Positions 13,001 to 25,000 of a stretch of 64,000 nt of DNA are shown here, one piece after another. The stretch spans positions 1,595,030 to 1,659,029 of the forward strand of contig NW_019091431.1 in assembly GCF_001949145.1 (NCBI RefSeq), given 5' to 3'. The stretch's first letter is position 1. Each line of letters opens with the position of its first letter. The position numbers and the translations under genes are program-made. Below the pieces are notes generated by a model. The model searched no databases, had not been told where the DNA came from, and was given only the letters and a program-made list of their open reading frames with translations. Origin of the DNA: Acanthaster planci (taxonomy: Eukaryota; Echinodermata; Asteroidea; Valvatida; Acanthasteridae).

Positions 13001-16000
13001 TGGAGTGGAGACATCCTGCAGCATAAGACAGCCACGCAGTTAAGGCACAGGTCTCGCAGCGTGTCCTTGTGATGTTCCAAGGCATGGAATAAACTTGGAC
13101 CATCAACGACCATGGCATATTTCACCTTAGGTTCTGCTTTCATTCTACAAAAGAAAAGAAAATCGGTTTCCAATTTCTTTACTCCATCATTTCTCCAATA
13201 TGTCCCCCAAACTTTCAATCATTATTTAAGCATAAGATGCCATCAGATGCCATGCTAGAAAAGCTAAAGCAGATTCAGCGATAGAGAATGACAAGAGTTT
13301 AATGGACTCACTGTTCCAGGAATCGCCAGAGAGTCTCCCCGCATTCCTGAGCGTTGGCCTGCTTGACCAGCATCAACTCCTGCATGTGAGGCTGGAAGTG
13401 CTTGCAGGAGTGGCTGATGTTGACGGCTGTCTCCTGCTTGTCACCAGTCAGCACCCAAACCTAACATGAGACAGTGGTTCCATAAAATCATCATCTGAAC
13501 CACCAGACTATTTCATAAGGCAGTACATACTTCATCTAATCAAATGAAGGGACTCTATCTGGGGGACTTGTTGGAGAATTGTCGAACTCTTGGGAGAAAT
13601 CATGGGAAAAATAGTCTCATGTTGCTGTTTTGGGGTAGCATATTCAAATACAATGTATTTACTTTGATGCCAGCTATACGAAGGGCTTCAATGGTCTCTG
13701 GGACGCCATCTTGTAGCTTGTCTTCCACTCCAGTTGCACCCAGGAGATGTAGTTCCTGCTCAACGTCATTGAACACTTGGGTAAGCTATACAAGAAAATC
13801 AAACATCACAAGATGAAACCTTCAGCAAAGGTACAGAAAATGACTACAACCTTTCAGATGGAAGCGAGTACTGACGAAGTGCACACAAACTCTTCCTTGC
13901 TGCTGTGTGCATACACTCCCATGGTAAAGCCCATCACAAGTCCTCACAACATGCAGTGCAAGTCCTCATAAGTCCTCATGTCTACATCACAAGTCCTCAT
14001 GTCTATATCACAAGTCCTCACAACACAACAAATCCTCACAAGTCCAACGCATGTCATCCATTTTCGAGTCAAGTCAAAACGGACAATTTGCAATGATGAA
14101 CTGTGAAGCCTCCGTCACCGTCCATCACCAGCCACATGTGACCAGACATGTGAAAAAAACTCATGACGAACTTGTGACCAGATAAATCATCAGTGTTTTC
14201 ATGACGTGACAAAAACCTCAAAATCTTGCTAGGCAGACAGTCCGAGATACGTGTTTGAAAAATACCAACTTTTTAACACACATTTTTGATTACTTTTATG
14301 TTCGTGAAAACAGAGAAACACAGAGACCAAGCTTTTTGTTAGTTGTTTGTTTACAGTTACTAGGAAAGTAAACAACATTCAGCTTTGAAACTCTACTAAT
14401 TTGTTCTTTGGATCAAAGGAAGTAAAATGGCAGGAAAAAAGAGCTGAAGGACAAACAATGATGCTAAAATAACCCCTACATTGAAATTCCCTATTCACCA
14501 TGGCAGGGCTACAACATGAACAGACACCATACTCTCACAGCAAAATGACAAGACAATTCTGTTTAAGTTACTGGTGGAAAAGATTAAAGTGATTGGATGG
14601 AGTTTGAAGGTGATGACCTCATACCTTCTCTTCCCTGCTTTCAAGGGCTGTGGATGCCTCTTGGAGTTGATCATGAAAATTCTCGTACTCACTGTAACTC
14701 AATTCCCTCTTGGCAAAGCAGAGTGTCCGAAGCCCCAACTACAAATGTAAACAAATAGATATCATACATTTACCACAACTTCCAGGATTTGTATAAATTC
14801 CGCCAAAAATTCAGTCAAATCCTACGAAAAATTTCACCAACAGTCAGTTTTTAACAGTATCTTAAATCTAATGAAATATTTCCCAGGTTCATGAAAATTA
14901 TTTTAAATGAAATTTAATGACATGGTTCCCAGGTTCATGAAAATCATTTTTAAAGTAAATTTAAGTCCTCAAGAACTCCTTCGAAAAGTAAACTTTTAGC
15001 CACCTGTAATTTTGTGTAAAAACCTACTTTTCCACACCACATTTTCAAGAGTTATCTGCTGTTTAGCCAGCATATTAAGAGAGAATTTAAAAAACCCATG
15101 TGGAAAAAACTTAAATGGCACTGACCACTGCGTAATCGTTGACGTGGTCCAAGATGATATCTTTCTGTCCGGTCACACTCCTAGCCAGGATGGTAGATTC
15201 AGCTCCCTTGCACAGGACCTGCACATTCCCTGTACAACAAAATGAAAGGAGTGTATGCGACTTCATATGAATTTTCATTTGAATGCGCACAATCTCTGTG
15301 AGGGTGCTGAGCAAAGTGGTGGTATGGACAGCAAAGAGCTGTCTCTCTGTAAAAAATGTACTCAAGTAGCAATTCCTGACTCCATGAAACACAGACCAGC
15401 ACAGTATCAACTTGAAGAAATTAGGTATTGGGTTCCATCCAAATCTTATGTCAACAGCTAATGTAGGTTTAAGTCTTTGCCAGATGCAAATATGGAGGGA
15501 TGTGTGGACAACAGGCATAGCCATAGACTTCAGCAGCTAGTTTTTGGACATGACCTCGATCAGGCTCAAGCCCAGACACACCCGGGACACACGTACCCTC
15601 AGGGGTCCTTATGATGACACTCATGCATTTCCTGGTGGGGTCAAACTCCAATACATGCAGCAGTTGGAATCGAACCAGGTCCCCTTCTATCATGAGCTCG
15701 CTGTACTCCTGTGTGGAGGCTGTTAGGACCACACCAAACCTGTTCACAAACAAGTGAATGTGAGAATATTCTCGCAGTGTCACTGTCACATGGAAGAACA
15801 AATAGGAAAACAGAACAAGCAAAATACAGAGACCATCTCAACTTTTCAGAAACTAATCAAAGACCAAAATGTTTATTGCCTACTCAAAAAAAAAAGCAAA
15901 ACCAGGTGAGGGAACTTCTGTAGTGCTGATTCCAAACTAACTGGCACAAATTTGCCAGGAAAAAGTACAACAAACAGTGTGTCTTTTGCCAAAGTTACGA

Positions 16001-19000
16001 TAAGAATACCTCCAAAGATGGGTAAGTACTAATCTGTGATTTTTGTACTGGTCACCAATAGACAGCTGCTGTGTGCACCCGGTCGCTAACTCACCTACGA
16101 GTGGCTTCAACAAGAGCCTTTTCATCTGGGGACGAGGCCTCGTACTGCCACTGTGTGTAGTCCTCGTAGGCGTTTGGTGCATCAACCTCGTCCCCACCTT
16201 GGTCTTTGTTGACATGGACTGTGTGACAGAGAGCCATGCATAGCAAGAATTCTTTCATTGCCTCCTGCATGGGTTGAAATAGATAAAAATGGGTTGTCGG
16301 ATACCAGCTCACTGGTTCTACTTCTATGACAAACAATCCTGAAGTCGATGCAATCCTTAAACATATATCTTGATATGCTAGATCAAATCAGAGAATAGAT
16401 AAAATAAATGTTGATTTGAACCATTCTGAAAAATGTGAGTCAGTACATTCAATTAAGTATCAAATCATTGCTCATCCAAGAAAGACAAGAAATTGTCAAC
16501 TTACAGGAGTAGCCACTGATTCCTTGTCGGGTACCAGTTTGCCCTCCTCCTCTACGTATTTGATGCCGTCGACCGAGCACTGCCTGAACTGCATGTCATT
16601 TTCCGTCAATGTGCCAGTCTTGTCCGTGAACATGTATTCAACTTGACCGAGCTCCTCGTTCAGGTCAGAGGTGTTGGCCTTGGCACGAAGGTCAGCTTTC
16701 TGATGTGCGGGGAGAAATGTAACAGAGCAGTAACAAAAGACAACTGGGCTGTAGAGTACTTTGACTAAATTGCCAATGGGACGGAATGTAGCAGAAAGTT
16801 TCAAAGTCATCTGGTTGTTAATATAACCATTGCGTGAGGAAACACTGTTCGCAAAATTGCCTGGTGTGTAAGATGGCGTTGAATTTCCTCCGAATACTTA
16901 CAGGATCATAGATGTCCAAATCCCAGCCAAAATACAGAGAACCTAGGAACTTTTGCAGCTCTGAAAAAAACAAAACAGAAATGAAGACGACTTAATCGGT
17001 ACTTGATCCTCTTCAAGAAATTATGAAGTTGCAGACTAAGAAATGTTGTCTAATTTGCTAAGGGGTCTTTTCAGGTTAGCATCATGAGCAAACAGAGGTC
17101 TCAAATGAAACAAGATGTCCTTGAACAAACGGCAAGCGTAAAAGTGGACAAACATTATCATACTGAACAACTTGATGTTCCGAGGTTGTCGTAAACTGGT
17201 CTAAAGAGTTGCACTAAACTATGTTTATCCATTAGGCAGCAGACAAAAGAGGTCTTCAGTTTAGCCATGGACTTTTTAAAGTGGAAACTCACCGATTGTG
17301 ACATAGAGGGAGATTGGAATGATGTAATTGAAGAGAACGAGGAATGACAAGAAATCTGTGAAGACGACGATGCCCTGCAAAAACAGGACATATAAAAGGA
17401 ATCACAGATGGTTACTTTCAAATCACATTTGTTGGTATTCAAAATAATGCAACTGGCAATAAAAGAGAAGTCAAACATGAGTACACACCCAATTACCTAA
17501 CTTCTGGGATCTCCAAAATAGGCGGGGATCAGTTTCAAACACCTTTTTCAGATAACTCACACTGGCTTGCAAAAGTTGTACAGTAACAAGCTTACCAAAA
17601 GAAGTGCACAGGTGGAGCAGTGTCATTAAATGATTTTTGACTCTGGAAACACCCATCTTGAGAATTCAGCAAATCGTTTGATTCCAATACTCACGCTGCC
17701 GGACAGATCTCCTAATGCCTCGGCGACTGGATGAACGTACCAGGAATTCACCATGAAGTCGCGGCGGTCCGTCCAGAACTTGAGTCCTGTCACAATCGAC
17801 GTCTGGACCAGCAGCCACACCAACATGGCCACCAGGTACTTGTTCATGGAACTACCGCCAAAAAATTTGGATTCAAAATTACTTAAGGGGTACCTGTGGA
17901 ACAATTCTTTTTAACTGCTGTTTAGACAAATAATACACCCTTTGCTCAATCTTAAGGAATCATTTCTGCTTTGAAAACAATGCTGACAAGGAAACCATTG
18001 TACAATCTACATGCACACGGTGACAAAACATTTGGATGATGATAATATTTTTTGACAAGAGACACTTAAATGGAAGCCGTACATTTTGGGTCTCAGTCCA
18101 AGATTTGAAGCACCGCTTAGGAATTTTCTGCATTTTAATATGGACCTACCCCTCTATGCAGGAATGTTTCTGGCCTTTTTGTCTGGAATTCAGAGCCATT
18201 TTGGTCTCTCTTCCTGTGTAAATTGCCACCCCTGTGAAGAAAGACAAATTAATTTGAGGTTCCATCTACAAAGTTAACGTTGTACATTTATAGAATCCCC
18301 ATCACACCCTGAAAGAGTGATGGGAGGAGTTCTAAGCATACATTAGCAATAATCCTGACTCCTTGAAGATAGATCTCTAAATGGATTCCTTGTCAAGTAA
18401 TTACTAAATCTGCAAAGCCCTCTTTTGTCTGGATTGTGAGGACAGTTGCCACGGTACTAACTGAAGAATTATCAAAACATTTAATGGCAAAAAATTGCAG
18501 ATTTTTTTCAAAGCCTGCATTTCCTCTAATCATGTTCTGAGCCATAAACAAATCCTTCCTCTTAGTGGCAACCTTTTCATCTTTGCATCCTCAGACAATG
18601 AGGGAAGATTTTTAATCTGCCGTGAATCTTACCATAAACAAAAGGTGTGTTTTTTAACCGGGAACCTCTCAAGAGAACATTTTCTGCTGTGAGTGACCTA
18701 TGAATTAAAACACACAAAAAAGAACACTGAATACTGTTGAAACATTAAATTCTAAACAAGGAGAATTGACAGACACCTCATCAATCGATGTAGTTTGGAT
18801 GGAATTTTCAAAAACTTTCATTTCACTGATGGGAATCTTCTGCATGAAAATGTAAACATTTCTGGATCCACTACTTTGAGCTAGTTGCCTCTAAACTTAG
18901 CCCGCCCCCCCTTGTCTAATACCTGACTGTGGGCTGCTGGTTCTGCGTGTAGAAGCGCATCCTTCCAATAAATTTGTACAGGTCTGGCTGCGGCTGTTCG

Positions 19001-22000
19001 CACTCCACCATAGCAGACAACACATCTAGTGATTCCTCATCCTGTAGTATGGCGGTGTCTGGCAACGATCGAAAGATCTGCCAAGGTGTAAAAGATATTG
19101 TTACCATTACTAGCAAAAAAAACCAGGTGCATGTAAATAGTTGTTTTTAACCAAAGTGACCAACAATATTCCATTCCCTAAACTATTTCAAAGAAATATT
19201 GGCTACTTTACTCATATGAACTGTACACAACTTCTACCAAGGTTCTCGTTAGCTTAATGAGAGATGTTGAAGAACTCAACCACACACATTAAGGTGGTAG
19301 CAGAAACTCTGGTTACACTTTCTTCAGAGATTTACCTTAAGGTTGGTCTCTCCATCCAGATTTGCTGTTGTGACGTAGCATTCCCCGTCTTCACTCTGTG
19401 AAGACAGTAGGACCATGTCGCAGGGCAACTCCTCCTCCACCATGACCTTCACAATGTCTCCCACCTGTCAGAACAAATGGAATAATCCAACTTGGCTTAG
19501 CCTTCTACAAGTTCAGTTTGAATAAAATCTGGTACACTGAGTTCTTTAAATTCACATGAACATAACACTCTGAATTCTCCATACTAAAACCACTGTTGCT
19601 ATACCTTGTGACCTAGGACAAGCTTTTGTTTGGTTGATGCCTTACAACACTACACTATTCTCAATGGATAAGAACGGCACAAAGGCACCAGTCCATTCCA
19701 GAGATGGTGGTTGCTATTCAAAAGCTTGCCCCCAATCATGAGGTATAGCAACAGTGTCTTTAGTCTGGGAAATTCAGATTGTTATATTTATGTGCAATCA
19801 GATAACTCAAGGTACCAGATTTTATTCAAATTTAACGATAGGATAACCCTATATCCCCTATAGGGGATAATTGCAGTTTGTTTGTAACCTCCCTGCTCAG
19901 TTGAGCACTCAGAGCAGTAAGCACAGCAGAATGAATAATGAAGTTGGAAGATAAAAGCAGTGAAATACTGAAATCAGCAGAATGCAATCTAACAAACCGA
20001 GAAATGAGTCCGAGGAACAAATGCTAGGAGGAACACCAACTTGTTTAGTACAGAAATGTTCTGCTTGGGTACTAAAACAGATTATCGGTCAGCAAAACAG
20101 GTTATCGGTCAGCAAGGCATTTTGCTTGTGACTATTTCCCTAATGCAGTCTGCTTAGCGTGGGAAAACTGATGAGCCATAAATCCTGATATTTGGGTCAA
20201 GCTTACAGCTGAGTTAAACTTAGCCGTCTGTGCCTCTAAAACGCTTACATGAATTTGCTGGGACTGAACCTCCTTGATTTGGCAGTCCCGCACCACCTGG
20301 GTGGGCCGCTTGTTGACCTCATTGTCTGCTTTGTGTCGTAGCCAGTCTTCGTAGGCCTGACAAAAATCACAACTCAACAAAGTAGTACAACTCATCACAT
20401 GCTCATCACACCTGTGTATATTTTTCCCCCTTATTCTAGACAACCCTGGGAAACGTATACCTGACAAAGAAAGAAATTTCAGGTAAAGGGAAACCTGTGT
20501 CGGTTCCCTTGGTAAAAAGTTCTTTAGTTTGGCAAGTTCCAATAAAATGTTATCTTGTATCATAGATATCCCAGACTGTTTTTTGTGAGTTTACGGTGCT
20601 GCAATTATTGCTCAAATTGTGACCTTCAGCGCGATTCCCTGGTCGCATGACACGCCTGGTCTTAAGGCGTTCACCTCAACTGAAGGTTACATTCAAGACC
20701 ATAGTGACCCAAACAAGTCCTTGCAAATCCATCGCAAATCCTCACAAATTCTCACAAGTCCAAGCTTGAGTTAAGCCAAGTCAAAGGCCATTCAAATGAA
20801 CAGTGACAAAGTCACTCCTCGGTCATTGTTCATTACCTCAAATAAAACACTTAATACCAACTGATGAATTCACTTACCACCATACCTTGCCTCATCCTAA
20901 CATGCATGCTTGATATAAAGATGCTCTCAACATTACCAACCTTTACAAATCAACCCTCCCTCGAAAGATTCCTTGAACGCCCCATGCAACCCTCCCCTAA
21001 ACTTAAACTGCACATTAACTGAACACATGTCTAACGAGATAATCCTTTTGTAGGACCATGGACCTATTAATAGCTCCATGGTAGGACAGAAGTACACCTA
21101 TGTTCTATGGCATGAGTGGAATCTTTACCTGTTTTATTGCAGTGACAGAGATAACGAAGACCAGAGGAAAGATGCTAGTAATGGGGCTGACTGGACTGTC
21201 AATAGCCAACTGAAGCAAAAGAGAGAACATGCATGGTTATTTGTGTGGTTCGCTCACATTCTTTCAGAGCTGGTAATCTCCAATATAATGTTTTCTCCTT
21301 CTTGTATTGAAAAACAAACAGACCACAAGACAAGAATTAATTTTCCTGGTATCCAACCTCCACAGTTCTCAAATAGATTTCCCTAAACTACAAGTACATG
21401 CAGGATGTAATTATACGCATTTGCAGTTTCATTGTTAACATTTCAATTTGCGTTCATTTTTAACTGAAATTATTTCTGTGAGGTGTATATGGGTCATTCT
21501 ATAAATTTAGGGTCCAAAAGTGTGACATTTTTGTGTCTTTGTTAAACCTGACCTGTGTGATTTGACAAGGAAATGCCACAGAAATTGATTTCAAACTATT
21601 TGTTTGGCAGGTAATTTGCATTAATTCATCATTCTTGGAAGTTAGAGAATGTGTTCTGAACTTTTGTAATCATATGTCAGACATGACAGGGACACTAATA
21701 AAAATCAGACCCCTAATTTATAGAATGACCCATATATATAATACATGTAAATGCAGGTATTTTTTATGGAAATTGTTCAAAGTGCATACTTTTGACAAAA
21801 TGTTGCCGATGGCAGATATGAATTCTTGATAATAATATTTTCAAATGTTACTGGTAAGCACATCTGTGTAGTTCCTTTCAATACATGTAGTTTTGTCTGA
21901 AATTTTGTCTTTTACCAAATTTTGTTAGTTGAATTAATTCAGCCTCAAGCATGGGTGTTGCCAGGAAGTTTTTTTTTTCGGGGGAGAGGGGGCAAAAGCA

Positions 22001-25000
22001 CTTCTTTCCAAGGGAAAAAATTTTGAGAAGGGGAAAGAGACAAAGCACTCATCAGCAATGAACTGAAAACCCTTTAACAGTGGAAGGAAGTCAATATCAA
22101 GGGTTTTTTTCTAAGCAAACGATTGATTTTTATCCTTTAATCCGTTTCTTTTGCTTTTTCTCCCTTTTTTATTTTTCAATTGCATTCGGGGGCAAGCATC
22201 CCTCCCCCTGGCCTAAGGAAATGTAGGTTCTTTCTGTGCTAGTTTTCTACCCTGTATGAAACGGGAAAAAATGGCAGTAACATGATCAAAATACATGTAA
22301 ACGCATAACACTGCAGAAAATAGGCCACTCTGTACCTCACACAATGAATGCATTGTGGCATGACAGCGAATAGTAAAAAAATTACAGAAGCATAAGCCTT
22401 GACAGGCTTTGACGGAAACATTCACATGACTGTGTCTAATTCAGCACGCAAAACCAAATAGTCTGGCAACCGAATGTCCTTGGCTAAAAATAGATGCATG
22501 ACAATACACTTGACACAAAAAATGATAAACAGCACATCATAAAGCTTAAAACCAATGCGGTTGTCAATATCACACACTACTACAGAAATACTCCGAGCAT
22601 TCATCCCCCCCCAAAAAAAACACAAAAATCCAAATTTTCCTTTCTGTCCTATTGACAAGAAGTCAATGAAAATTAGAGTAGGCCTATTAAACAACCACAT
22701 CTAAATATTACACTACTAAAAAAGGAAGATATCTTCATCCCTCCATCCATTTTTTTATTATCTCATGAATGTAGTCCTTAATCCGCAAGACTTGCAGAAA
22801 GTAAACATGAGCCAGCCTAGATTGCTATTTGGAAGATAACCCAAGTGGGCACTGAAGCATGATCATAGTAATCCCCCCAAGCAAGCATTATGGTGAACTG
22901 GGTGTAGCTACAAGTGTTACCATAGAGCAAGGCAGCACTGTGTTGTGAAAGTCTTACTGGGCTATACACAAAAGCAGTCTCCGGATTTACATGTAGTTGG
23001 AGCAAATGTTCAGAGGACGCTCTGCCATTTCAAATTTTGATTAGGTTGTTAGATGATGAAGATAATCTGGACTAGGGATACAGTGCAGTGACAAAAGTGA
23101 GATACCTGGTACACCCAAAGAGAGAAGTAAACAGCATGTACATGTATGTAATACTTTTCTTGCCATGACAAATTTTACCTACTAAGAAATCTGCAGTCAT
23201 TTCTTGGTTATGAATGAAGCCTCTGTAAATTTACTTCATGATATGTGCGAATGGCATTGCTGCAGGGCCATCTGTCCGTCACAAATGGCCCCTTATCTGA
23301 TCTTCTATGTCATTTAGGTATTATAGTTTACACATACCCAAGTGGGCATAGCTGGATAATGGTGCCACAATTCTTACATGAATGAATGATAACAAAACGA
23401 TTGACCTCAAAGTAAGTAGACAGCATGTTGGCCACACAGTACTATATGGTGTCCGTCAACATTTTGTGAATAACAAAGCAGAGGTCAAGAACGCAATGTT
23501 TACATGTATACACAGATTTATAGGTAGTGTGTATACAATACATGTACATGTACATGGAGTTCTTGGCTGATCTGCAGTACAGATCAACCCATAAATCACA
23601 ATATCCTTTTCTTTACATAGTAGAAAATAACTGTTCAAATATGTTGCCAGCATTTGTCTTGAAAAACAAGGCATGCATACGAACAGCAACTGAACCGAAT
23701 GGCTGATCAGCATTTACACAAGGACAACAATTTACACTGGGAATCAACACCCAACCAGTATTTTGATAACGCTATCTCAAAACTCATCTGCCAATATTCT
23801 GCCTTAACCAGCCAGGCGGGGATGATGTGCAGAGGTCAAAGTCTTTGTGCCGATAGACAACCACCTAGCAACTGTTGCCAGGGACCATCACAAGTTGAGT
23901 GATTTTCTCTCATGTCATACCATAAGGAGCCTCATGTGTTCTCATACAGGGATGGCTCACAGAAAAATTACTTTGACCCCAACAGATCTCAATCTTCCGA
24001 TTTCAATATGATATTACATTCTTCCCAGGGGGTTAGGGATTACTTTAATCACAGAATATTATACCACGCTAGCGTACAAACCAGTCTAAGCATGGTGGTA
24101 AAGTACATTGAGTACAAAAGTAAAGGTCAACAACTAAAAATTCAAATCAAAAATTACCCGTAAGTGATCAAGAAATATTTGTTTCCTCAAGTGTATTGGC
24201 TGTCCCTTTAGCGAACTTTCTGTCCACAAGTAAGGGACAACAACCCTAGGGAAATGGCCAGCACTCTACACTGCACAATGAAATGGACAGCCATTTGAAA
24301 ACTAAAATTCTTTTCAGTTTTTATCTTGTTGAATAGACTATATTCGCAGCGTACCCAATTTCAGTCATATTCCTGAATGCACAGTATCAATTTAATACCC
24401 ATAAAGGGGTGGTATCAGGTGATTGGGGGGGGGGTCGGAATGAAATCGTACAATATAGTCTGTTCTTTGAATTTAACGTTTTCAAAAAAATAAAAATACA
24501 CCATGTTAGGGAATACAATTGAAATTGCCGCGAATACGGTCCACTGGCAACATGGGAAAACGAGGAAACCAGAAACTGCACCCTACCGGTAGAAAGCAGT
24601 GACACAAGCAGGATGTGTTGCTTAGGAAGGGTGTGTCAGAGCAGAATTTATCCCAAAATAGCTCAAGATGCTCAAACCCCCCCTCACCCATCGCACCACA
24701 GGGGACTGAAACCTATCTGCTATATCAGAGTTAATTAGCACTTTTAAGATTTAGATGTATATTATATCTTTGTTGTAAGAGTAACACATGGGTGGGCAAA
24801 TCAAGCCCTGCCCCCTATTATTCCACCGCTACAAACGCTAATCATCCCTGTTGATTAATTAGGTAATGACAGGTGTAAGTTAACACTAGCTCCTCATACA
24901 TGTATGCATGGGCGAAGCGCAAGCAAATGATGTCTGAAGGCATGATGAGTGCAAGCTAATATACTTTACCTTATCACGTGACGAGTGGAATCAATAAACT

